Assembly: GCA_005885565.1 (NCBI GenBank) | Contig: VAXK01000098.1 | Location: 1 to 6,379 of the forward strand | DNA: 6,379 nt | From: Actinomycetota bacterium | Lineage (GTDB): Bacteria; Actinomycetota; Thermoleophilia; Gaiellales; Gaiellaceae | Reading direction: 5' to 3' | Part shown: piece after piece, positions 1 through 5,663 of the stretch | Layout of the letters: each line of letters begins with the position of its first letter | Position numbering within the stretch: the stretch's first letter is position 1 | The notes under the pieces: model-generated | The model's database searches: none | What the model saw: the letters and a program-made list of their open reading frames with translations, nothing else | Told to the model about the DNA's origin: nothing | Program-made: the position numbers and the translations under genes

Positions 1-1480
1 GAGGGTCCTCCTCGGAGAGATCTACGACCTGGAGCGGGTCGGCTTCCTCCTCGCGTGGGATCAGGAGACGACGATGCCGGCGGACGGCGCCGCCGCCCGC
101 GCCGACCAGCGGGCGACCGTCGGCCGCGCGGCGCACGAGCGGCTCGTCTCGGACGAGCTCGGGCGGCTGCTCGAGGAGCTCCGTCCCGAGGAGGAGTCGC
201 TGCCGTACGAGTCCGACGAGGCCAGCCTGATCCGCGTCGCGCGTCGCGAGCACGAGAAGGCCTGCCGCGTGCCGGCCGAGCTGCGGGCGCAGCTCCTCCG
301 GGAGGGAGCGCTCGGCCTCGGCGCGTGGCTCGAGGCCCGCGAGCGCCGCGACTTCGAGGTGCTGCGTCCGCACCTCGAGCGGCTGCTCGAGCTCCGGCGG
401 CGCTACGTCGACTGCTTCGAGCCGGCCGGCGATCCCTACGACGTCCTCCTCGACGACTACGAGCGCGGCTTCACGACCGCCGAGACGGAGCACGTCCTCG
501 AGCACCTGAAACGCGAGCTCGTCCCGCTCGTCGAGGCGGCGCGCGAGGCGGACGCCGACGCGCCCGTGCTCGAGGGGCCGTTCCCGGTCGAGCGGCAGCG
601 GGCCTTCGCGCTCGACCTGCTCGGGCGGCTCGGCTTCGATCCCCGCTCGTGGCGGCTCGACCGCAGCGAGCACCCGTTCGCCGCGAACCTGGCCATCACG
701 GACATCCGGCTGACGGCGCGCTTCGACGAGGCGCACCTGAGCGGGATCTTCGCGTGCATCCACGAGTTCGGCCACGGCCTCTACGAGCGGCAGATCGCAT
801 CCTCGCTCGCGCGGACGCCGCTCGCGGGCGGCGCCTCGGCCGCGCTGCACGAGTCGCAGAGCCGCATGTGGGAGAACCTCGTCGGCCGCGGCCGCGCGTT
901 CTGGAGGTTCGCCTACGACGACCTGCGCGAGGCGCTGCCGGAGCTCCGCGAGGTCGACCTCGAGCGCTTCTTCCGGGCGGTCAACCGCATCCGGCCCTCG
1001 CTCACGCGGGTCGACGCGGACGAGATCACGTACAACCTGCACATCGTCCTCCGCTTCGAGCTCGAGCGGGAGCTCCTCGCGGGGCGGCTCGAGGTGCGCG
1101 ACCTCCCGGAAGCCTTCGACGAGCGGATGCTCGGCTATCTCGGCCTGGAGGTGCCGGACGCCCGGAGCGGCGTCCTCCAGGACATCCACTGGGCCGACGC
1201 GGGCTTCGGCTACTTCCCGACGTACTCGCTCGGGAACGTCATGTCCGTGCAGATCTGGGAGAAGGCGTGCTCGGATCTCGGCGACCTCGACACCCGGATC
1301 GAGCGCGGCGACTTCGGCGACCTGCGGGAATGGCTGCGCGAGCACCTCCACCGGCACGGGCGCAAGTTCACGCCCCGCGAGACGCTCCTCCGCGCGGCCG
1401 GCTCCGAGATCGACCCGGAGCCGTACGTCCGCTACCTGAAGGGGAAGCTCGGCGAGGTCGCCGGGGTCGCCGTCTCGTGA
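1..1480 (+). CDS. M32 family metallocarboxypeptidase (carboxypeptidase Taq type), 5' truncated
   Basis: Zinc carboxypeptidase that removes C-terminal residues from peptides, probably in the cytoplasm; I see no signal peptide, but the extreme N-terminus is missing. The reading frame is open from base 2, giving 492 visible residues against about 500 for the family, so only around ten residues are lost. The first residues (LLGEIYDLERVGFLLAWDQE) match the family N-terminus, so the ATG at 74 is internal and not the start. Diagnostic M32 motifs occur in order: DIRLT at 701-715 (DxRxT), HEFGH at 761-775 (zinc ligands and catalytic Glu), HESQSRMWEN from 848, with the Glu at 851-853 falling 26 residues after the second His as expected for the third zinc ligand, RPSLTRVDADEITYNLHI from about 991, and GVLQDIHW at 1169-1192. 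All catalytic residues are present, so the enzyme should be active. The stop overlaps the next gene's GTG, suggesting translational coupling. Confidence 0.95.
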   Translation, partial: RVLLGEIYDLERVGFLLAWDQETTMPADGAAARADQRATVGRAAHERLVSDELGRLLEELRPEEESLPYESDEASLIRVARREHEKACRVPAELRAQLLREGALGLGAWLEARERRDFEVLRPHLERLLELRRRYVDCFEPAGDPYDVLLDDYERGFTTAETEHVLEHLKRELVPLVEAAREADADAPVLEGPFPVERQRAFALDLLGRLGFDPRSWRLDRSEHPFAANLAITDIRLTARFDEAHLSGIFACIHEFGHGLYERQIASSLARTPLAGGASAALHESQSRMWENLVGRGRAFWRFAYDDLREALPELREVDLERFFRAVNRIRPSLTRVDADEITYNLHIVLRFELERELLAGRLEVRDLPEAFDERMLGYLGLEVPDARSGVLQDIHWADAGFGYFPTYSLGNVMSVQIWEKACSDLGDLDTRIERGDFGDLREWLREHLHRHGRKFTPRETLLRAAGSEIDPEPYVRYLKGKLGEVAGVAVS

Positions 1481-2397
1481 TCCGGCGCGTCTGCGTCGTC
1501 GGCGCCGGCGCGATCGGGAGCCTCTTCGCCGCGTACCTGGCCCGGGTCGCCGAGGTGGCCGTGCTGACGCGCCGCGAGGAGCACGCGCGGGCGCTGCGCG
1601 AGGAGGGGCTCCGCGTCTCGGGGCGCGGCGACTTCGTCGCCCGTGTCAGCGGCGCGTCCGATCCGGGCGAGATCGGCGACGTCGACCTCGTCATCCTCGC
1701 GACGAAGGGGCCCGAGGTGGACGCGGCCACGGCGCGCCTCGAGGGCCGGTTCGAGAGCGCGGCGGTCATGACCGTACAGAACGGGCTCGGGGTGGAGGAG
1801 ATCGTCCGGGGCTACGGCGACTGGCCGCTGATCTCGGCCGTCACGTTCATGAGCGGCACGCGCCATTCGGACACGCACGTGGAGTACGTCCTCGACACCG
1901 AGACGTGGCTCGGGCCGTACGGCGCCACGCCCTTCGAGCTCGCGCGCGAGGTGGCCGACCTCGTCGTCGCCGGCGGGCTGCGGGCGGTCGCCTTCCCGGA
2001 CCTGCTGCCGGCGCAGTGGTCGAAGCTGATCTTCAACGCGACCGTGAACTCGGTCGCGGCCCTGACGGGGCTTCCCCACGACACGCACTTCGCGGCGCGG
2101 GAGCGGCCGTGGGATCTCGGGCATCTCGTCCACGACCTCGTCGCCGAGGGGAAGGCGGTCGCGGCCGCGGCGGGCGTGGCGTTGCACGACGATCCGTGGG
2201 AGATGAACGTCCTGGCCACGCAGCGCGGGAGCGCGCACTACCCGTCGATGCTGGAGGACGTCGAGGCGCGGCGGCCGACCGAGGTCGACCTGATCACCGG
2301 CGCGCTCGTCCGCGAAGCGGAGCGGGTCGGCGTGGACGCGCCCCTCCACCGAGCCTTGTACCGCCTCGTCAAGGCCCGTGAGGCCACGTACTCGTGA
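1477..2397 (+). CDS. Ketopantoate reductase family protein (PanE/ApbA fold), paralog A
   Basis: NAD(P)H-dependent 2-oxoacid reductase of the 2-dehydropantoate 2-reductase family, 306 residues, the usual length. The N-terminal Rossmann domain has GAGAIG at residues 9-14. The second strand ends in LTRRE (residues 30-34), with Arg32 near the position of E. coli PanE Arg31, which favours NADPH. Other family landmarks are ATKG with Lys77, QNGLG with Asn102, WSKLIFNATVN with Lys183, Asn187 and Asn191, and the C-terminal block SMLEDVEARRPTEVD (257-271) with Glu269. Lys183 and Glu269 correspond to the catalytic Lys176 and substrate-binding Glu256 of E. coli PanE. The GTG start is the first codon that gives the expected strand directly before GxGxxG. 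It overlaps the upstream TGA (GTGA), with only a weak GGGG at 1463-1466, which suggests coupling to the carboxypeptidase. The fold is certain. The substrate is not: no other pantothenate gene is adjacent, and the family includes reductases for other 2-oxoacids. Confidence 0.92.
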   Translation: MIRRVCVVGAGAIGSLFAAYLARVAEVAVLTRREEHARALREEGLRVSGRGDFVARVSGASDPGEIGDVDLVILATKGPEVDAATARLEGRFESAAVMTVQNGLGVEEIVRGYGDWPLISAVTFMSGTRHSDTHVEYVLDTETWLGPYGATPFELAREVADLVVAGGLRAVAFPDLLPAQWSKLIFNATVNSVAALTGLPHDTHFAARERPWDLGHLVHDLVAEGKAVAAAAGVALHDDPWEMNVLATQRGSAHYPSMLEDVEARRPTEVDLITGALVREAERVGVDAPLHRALYRLVKAREATYS

Positions 2398-2417
2398 GCC
2401 AGGTCCGCTCCGCACGG

Positions 2418-2562
2418 CAGGGGTCTGACCCCGGACACGGCCGAAGGGGCGGGCGAATCTGTGTCGAGAGCGTCCGGTCCGACGGCGCATTGCCGCTGTC
2501 AACGCCAAATGCCGTCCGCTCCGGACGTGTCTGCGCGCGCCAGGTCCGGGGTCAGACCCCTG
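2418..2562. repeat. REP/REPIN- or MITE-like palindromic element bounded by a 19-bp perfect inverted repeat
   Basis: CAGGGGTCTGACCCCGGAC at 2418-2436 is the exact reverse complement of GTCCGGGGTCAGACCCCTG at 2544-2562. Each arm contains an odd-length palindrome, GGGGTC-N-GACCCC, with a central T or A. Inside lies a second, imperfect inverted pair: 2471-2492 (CGTCCGG...GCATTG) against 2506-2527 (CAAATG...CCGGACG), with a short loop of about 13 bases. The element of about 145 bp could therefore fold into one long interrupted hairpin. This nested architecture resembles REPIN or MITE elements mobilised in trans. No transposase is present in the window, and there is no clear flanking target duplication. 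Alternatives are a transcription attenuator, an RNA-processing structure or an operator for a dimeric regulator. It has no T-tract, so it is not a standard intrinsic terminator. Confidence 0.7.
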
Positions 2563-2571
2563 AGGTGGCCC

Positions 2572-2578
2572 GAAGGGA
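2572..2578 (+). promoter_or_regulatory. Probable ribosome binding site for reductase paralog B
   Basis: GAAGGGA ends six bases before the GTG at 2585 and is the only Shine-Dalgarno-like run at good spacing. It supports this GTG as the start. It lies ten bases beyond the palindromic element, so folding of that element could affect access to the site. Confidence 0.5.
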
Positions 2579-2584
2579 CGCGTC

Positions 2585-3502
2585 GTGAGGGTTTGTGTCG
2601 TCGGATGTGGCGCGGTCGGGTCGCTCTTCGCGGCCAACCTCGCGCGGCTCGGCGACGTCGAGGTCTGGGCCTACGACCTCGCGCGCGACCACGTCGACGC
2701 CGTCAACCGCCACGGCCTTCGGCTCTCGGGCGCCGAGGACGTCGTCGGATCCGTCCGCGCCACGAGCGACTTCGCGGACCTCCCCTCCTGCGACTTCGGG
2801 ATCGTGGCGACGAAGGCGATGCACACCGAGGCGGCGATCGAGGCGACGGCCGCCGCCTTCACCGAGGGCGCGGTGGCCTCGGTCCAGAACGGCGTCGGGA
2901 ACGAGGAGACGATCGCCCGCCACGCTGAGCGCGTCATCCGCGGCACGACGTTCCCCGCCGGCCGGCTCGTCGAGCCCGGACACGTCCGCTGGGAGGTCAA
3001 GGGCGACACGACCCTCGGCCCGTTCGAGCCGAGCCCCGCGCCTCCCGAAGCCATCGCGATTCTCGCGGACGCGTGCACCCGCGCGGGCCTGCCGGCGACC
3101 GCCGTCCCCGACGCACGCGGCCCACAGTGGCGGAAGGTGATCTTCAACGCCGCCACGAACCCGGTCGGCGCCCTCACCGGCCTCACGCACGGCCGCGTCT
3201 GCGAAGACTCCGCGCTCCGCCGCCTCGTCACCGGCCTCGTCCACGAGGGCAAGGCGGTCGCCGCGGCGCAGCAGATCGAGCTCGACGCCGACCCGGAGGA
3301 GCTGATCGACCACGCGGCCCGGCCCGACGTCGCGTACGACCACAAGGCGAGCATGCTCCAGGACGTCGAGGCCCGCCGGGCGACCGAGGTCGACTACCTG
3401 AACGGCGGCATCGTCCGCTTCGGACGAGAGCACGGGGTCGCGACCCCGCTCAACGAGGCGATACTCGCGCTCGTGAAGGGACTGGAGCGCTCGTGGGCGT
3501 GA
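2585..3502 (+). CDS. Ketopantoate reductase family protein (PanE/ApbA fold), paralog B
   Basis: Second member of the 2-dehydropantoate 2-reductase family, 305 residues, clearly related to paralog A but well diverged. Shared blocks include ATKA with Lys77, QNGVG with Asn102, WRKVIFNAATNPVGALTGL with Lys184, Asn188 and Asn192, EGKAVAAA, and SMLQDVEARRATEVD (256-270) with Glu268, so the catalytic Lys and substrate-binding Glu are kept. The Rossmann motif is GCGAVG (7-12). The second strand ends in WAYDLAR with Asp31, where paralog A has Arg, which by the usual Rossmann rule suggests NADH rather than NADPH. The GTG start places the glycine motif correctly and follows a GAAGGGA ribosome site. It overlaps the next gene by a few bases and is probably co-translated with it. 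The substrate is unknown. The pairing with an M24-fold hydrolase rather than panB or panC makes a role outside pantothenate synthesis plausible. Confidence 0.92.
   Translation: MRVCVVGCGAVGSLFAANLARLGDVEVWAYDLARDHVDAVNRHGLRLSGAEDVVGSVRATSDFADLPSCDFGIVATKAMHTEAAIEATAAAFTEGAVASVQNGVGNEETIARHAERVIRGTTFPAGRLVEPGHVRWEVKGDTTLGPFEPSPAPPEAIAILADACTRAGLPATAVPDARGPQWRKVIFNAATNPVGALTGLTHGRVCEDSALRRLVTGLVHEGKAVAAAQQIELDADPEELIDHAARPDVAYDHKASMLQDVEARRATEVDYLNGGIVRFGREHGVATPLNEAILALVKGLERSWA
3484..3487 (+). promoter_or_regulatory. Weak ribosome binding site deciding between two GTG starts
   Basis: GGAG lies five bases before the GTG at 3493 and eleven before the in-frame GTG at 3499. The spacing favours 3493, while the GTGA overlap style seen at 1477 would favour 3499. 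The choice changes only two residues. Confidence 0.35.
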
Positions 3503-4584
3503 CCCCGGAGGAGCGAGAGCGCCGCTACGCGAACGTCCGCGCGGCGCTGGACGAGGCCGGCCTCGACGCCGTGATCGTCTGCGGAAGCGAGTACACCGGC
3601 TTCGAGGGCGCGGTCACGTACATGTCCGGGTTCGTCATCGTCCATCGGTACGCGTATGTGCTCCTCCCGCGCGAGGGCGACCCGGCGATCGTCTTCCCCA
3701 CGGAGGCGCGGTATGTCGGCGAGCACGGCACGACGTGGATCGAGGAGCAGGTGTTCGCCGACCTTCCCGGCGCGTGGCTGGCCGACCGCCTCGCGGGGCA
3801 GCGCGTCGGCGTCTACGGCCTCGACTACGTGCTGACCGTCCGCGACCACCAGGCGCTCGCGGGCCGGGTCGCCCTCGAGCCGTTCGACCTCGAGTTCGAC
3901 CTCGCCCGCGCGGTCAAGAGCGACGAGGAGCTCGAGTCGGTGCGCGAGAGCGTGCGCATCAACGTCGACGGCTTCCACGCCTTCCTCGCCGCCTACGCCC
4001 CCGGCCGCACCGCCGCGCAGACGTTCGCGCCGGCGGAGGAGCTCTTCGTCGAGCGCGGCTGCGGGCGGCTCACGATGAACATGGTCCTCGTCGGGCCCGA
4101 GTTCGCGATCGCCCGGGCGGACACCGTCCTCGGCGACTTCTGCGTCCCCTCACTGGAGATCGCCGGGCCGGGCGGCCACTGGGTCGAGGTCTCGCGCGCC
4201 ATCGGCGTGCCCGGCGCCGAGGAACGGCGGATGCTCGAGGCCTACGTCGAGTACTTCGAGGCCGCGCGCGAGGCCATGCGCCCCGGGGCGAGCGCGCACG
4301 ACGTCCACGCGGCCGTCTCGCGCGGCTTCCGCGCCCGCGGCTACGACCTCGGTCACGTCACCGGCCACTCGATCGGCATGACGATGATCGAGCATCCGAA
4401 GATCGGAGAGGGCGTCGAGACCGAGCTCCGGGAGAACATGGTCTTCTCGATGCACCCGCATGCGATCGGCCGCGACGGGCGCTCGTGCCTGTACATGCAG
4501 GACACGTGGCTCGTGACCTCGTCCGGCGGCGAGCCGCTCGCGGGCCTCCCGATGAGGATCTACTCGGATCAAACTGCCGCTTAG
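3493..4584 (+). CDS. M24-fold ('pita-bread', creatinase/aminopeptidase P-like) protein with atypical metal site
   Basis: Creatinase/Xaa-Pro peptidase-type protein of 363 residues (361 from the alternative GTG at 3499). The N-terminal part (about 1-130) is the creatinase-like domain with CGSEYTGFEGAVTYMSGF; the C-terminal catalytic fold starts near AVKSDEELESVRESVRIN. The hallmark TGHSIGM (His292) and the following EHPKIGEG are present. Other expected ligands are not: the Asp-x10-Asp segment reads SLEIAGPGGHWVEVSR (Leu221/Glu222 and Glu232), the usual Glu in '(V/I)EPG' is replaced in MVFSMHPHAI (His321, His323), and the final Glu of 'xEDT' is Gln336 in YMQDT. The His normally found before the metal loop is also not evident in VGPEFAIARADTV. 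It is therefore likely a non-metallopeptidase member of the fold, comparable in principle to metal-free creatinase, or it binds a different metal. The substrate is unknown. It overlaps and probably partners reductase B. These residue pairings were made by eye. Confidence 0.85.
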   Translation: MGVTPEERERRYANVRAALDEAGLDAVIVCGSEYTGFEGAVTYMSGFVIVHRYAYVLLPREGDPAIVFPTEARYVGEHGTTWIEEQVFADLPGAWLADRLAGQRVGVYGLDYVLTVRDHQALAGRVALEPFDLEFDLARAVKSDEELESVRESVRINVDGFHAFLAAYAPGRTAAQTFAPAEELFVERGCGRLTMNMVLVGPEFAIARADTVLGDFCVPSLEIAGPGGHWVEVSRAIGVPGAEERRMLEAYVEYFEAAREAMRPGASAHDVHAAVSRGFRARGYDLGHVTGHSIGMTMIEHPKIGEGVETELRENMVFSMHPHAIGRDGRSCLYMQDTWLVTSSGGEPLAGLPMRIYSDQTAA

Positions 4585-4601
4585 CGGCGTATTCTTCGTC
4601 C

Positions 4602-4607
4602 GAGGGG
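4602..4607 (+). promoter_or_regulatory. Purine-rich ribosome binding site of the L,D-transpeptidase gene
   Basis: GAGGGG precedes the GTG at 4611 by three bases (close) and the in-frame GTG at 4620 by twelve (distant). Neither spacing is ideal. The choice only removes three residues from the cytoplasmic tail and does not affect the membrane anchor. Confidence 0.35.
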
Positions 4608-4610
4608 TAC

Positions 4611-5663
4611 GTGTTCAGGGTGAAGAAAAGGCGGTGGGTCACCGTCGTGGTGGCCGTCCTCGTCGTCCTCGTGGTCGGCGGGGGAGCGGCCGGCTACGCG
4701 CTCGACCGCGCGCGCTCGGACACGCTGGCGCACGGAACGCGCATCGCAGGCGTCGACGTCGGCGGCCTGAGCGTGGGGGAGGCGCACGCAGTCCTCCACC
4801 GGCGGATCGTGCGGCGGCTCGCCAGGCCGGTCGTCGTCGTCTACGGACGGCATCGCTACACGCTCACGCCTGCGGCGGCCCGTCTCCGCGTGGACGTCGC
4901 CGGGATGGTGAGCGCCGCCCTCGACCAGAGCCGCAGCGGGAGCTTCGTCTCGCGCGTCTATCGCGAGGCGACCGGCGCGCGCGTCGAGACGCGAGTCCGG
5001 CTCCGCGTCGGCTACTCGCCCGCCGCCGTCCGCGCCTTCGTCGCGCGGATCGCCCGCTCCGTCGACCGGTCCGCAACCTCGGCGAAGGTGATCCCGTCGA
5101 CCACGTCGCTCGTCGCCGTCCGCTCCCGGAACGGCCTCGCGGTCTACCGTCGCGGCCTCGTCCGCGTCCTCGAGGACCGCCTCGCCCGCACTCGCTCGCG
5201 CCGGGTCGTGCCGTTGCCCACCCGCGTCGTCCGTCCGGAGGTGTCGACGGCCGGGCTGGCGAAGCGGTATCCGGCCTTCATCACGATCGACCGGGCGACA
5301 TTCACACTCCGACTGTTCCGGAACCTTCGCTTCTACAAGGCCTACCGGATCGCCGTCGGCCGGCAGGGCCTGGAGACGCCGGCCGGCCAGTACGAGGTCG
5401 ACGACAAGCAGATCAACCCGTCCTGGCACGTGCCGAACTCGCCGTGGGCGGGCTCGCTCGCCGGCCAGATCATCCCGCCGGGGCCGGCCGACCCGATCAA
5501 GGCGCGGTGGCTCGGCTTCTACAACGGCGCCGGGATCCACGGCACCGACGACATCGGCTCACTGGGAACCGCGGCCTCGCACGGCTGCATCCGCATGTCG
5601 ATCCCGGACGTCGAGGAGCTCTTCGACCTCGTCCCGCTGCACACTCCGATCTACATCGCCTAG
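4611..5663 (+). CDS. Membrane-anchored L,D-transpeptidase (YkuD) with VanW-like peptidoglycan-binding N-terminal region
   Basis: Cell-wall enzyme expected to form 3-3 (or lipoprotein/polymer) cross-links through a catalytic cysteine outside the membrane. It has 350 residues. A basic start (RVKKRR) and one hydrophobic helix at about 9-30 form a signal anchor with the bulk exported. Residues about 44-205 resemble the PG_binding_4 region found with VanW and L,D-transpeptidases, beginning with RIAGVDVGGLSVGEAHAVL. The YkuD domain runs from about 220 to 349: YPAFITIDRATFTLRLF, then VGRQGLETPAGQYEV, then GIHGT (His310) and ASHGCIRM with His324 and Cys326, the complete catalytic signature. The gene starts 26 bases after the M24-like gene and may be read through from it or have its own promoter; none is clear. 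The GTG at 4611 was chosen for its nearby GAGGGG; GTG at 4620 is possible. The 3' end overlaps the convergent gene in a CTAG. Confidence 0.93.
   Translation: MFRVKKRRWVTVVVAVLVVLVVGGGAAGYALDRARSDTLAHGTRIAGVDVGGLSVGEAHAVLHRRIVRRLARPVVVVYGRHRYTLTPAAARLRVDVAGMVSAALDQSRSGSFVSRVYREATGARVETRVRLRVGYSPAAVRAFVARIARSVDRSATSAKVIPSTTSLVAVRSRNGLAVYRRGLVRVLEDRLARTRSRRVVPLPTRVVRPEVSTAGLAKRYPAFITIDRATFTLRLFRNLRFYKAYRIAVGRQGLETPAGQYEVDDKQINPSWHVPNSPWAGSLAGQIIPPGPADPIKARWLGFYNGAGIHGTDDIGSLGTAASHGCIRMSIPDVEELFDLVPLHTPIYIA

Larger units (their letters stand above)
2398..2584. other. 187-base intergenic region between the two reductase genes
   Basis: This is the only sizeable gap in an otherwise packed window. 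Almost all of it is a palindromic element (2418-2562, listed separately), flanked by short direct repeats: CCAGGTCCG at 2399-2407 and 2540-2548, GTCCGCTCCG at 2403-2412 and 2514-2523, and CCGAAGGG at 2441-2448 and 2570-2577. Open frames exist on both strands here, but they lack a plausible protein character or cross into the neighbouring genes in the wrong frame. I see no convincing -35/-10 pair. If the downstream gene pair has its own promoter it must lie here or within paralog A. Confidence 0.6.

Noticed and set aside
55..1476. Long open frame running in phase with reductase A through the whole M32 gene, apparently giving a 780-residue fusion
   Set aside because: The translation upstream of 1477 is Arg/Ala/Pro-rich shadow of the M32 frame. 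High G+C removes stop codons, and the real reductase starts at GTG 1477.
2418..2436. CRISPR repeat or intrinsic terminator interpretation of the 19-bp arm
   Set aside because: There are only two copies in inverted orientation, no regular spacers, no T-tract, and a single-base loop cannot fold as a simple hairpin.
2394..2588. Possible small protein of 64 residues in the intergenic gap
   Set aside because: It is made entirely of the palindromic repeat, has no ribosome site of note and no protein-like composition.
1432..2637. Long minus-strand open frame opposite reductase A (401 codons)
   Set aside because: It is an antisense shadow with no recognisable domain; the plus frame carries complete family motifs.
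1477..3502. Naming either reductase panE
   Set aside because: Two diverged paralogs with no panB/panC/panD context; family membership is clear but ketopantoate as the substrate is not shown.
4576..4588. GCCGC-TTA-GCGGC hairpin at the stop of the M24-like gene as an intrinsic terminator
   Set aside because: The stem is only five base pairs and no T-run follows, so it is too weak to call.
4590..4595. TATTCT as a -10 box for the L,D-transpeptidase gene
   Set aside because: It matches the consensus at four of six positions, has no matching -35 and would leave almost no leader before the ribosome site.
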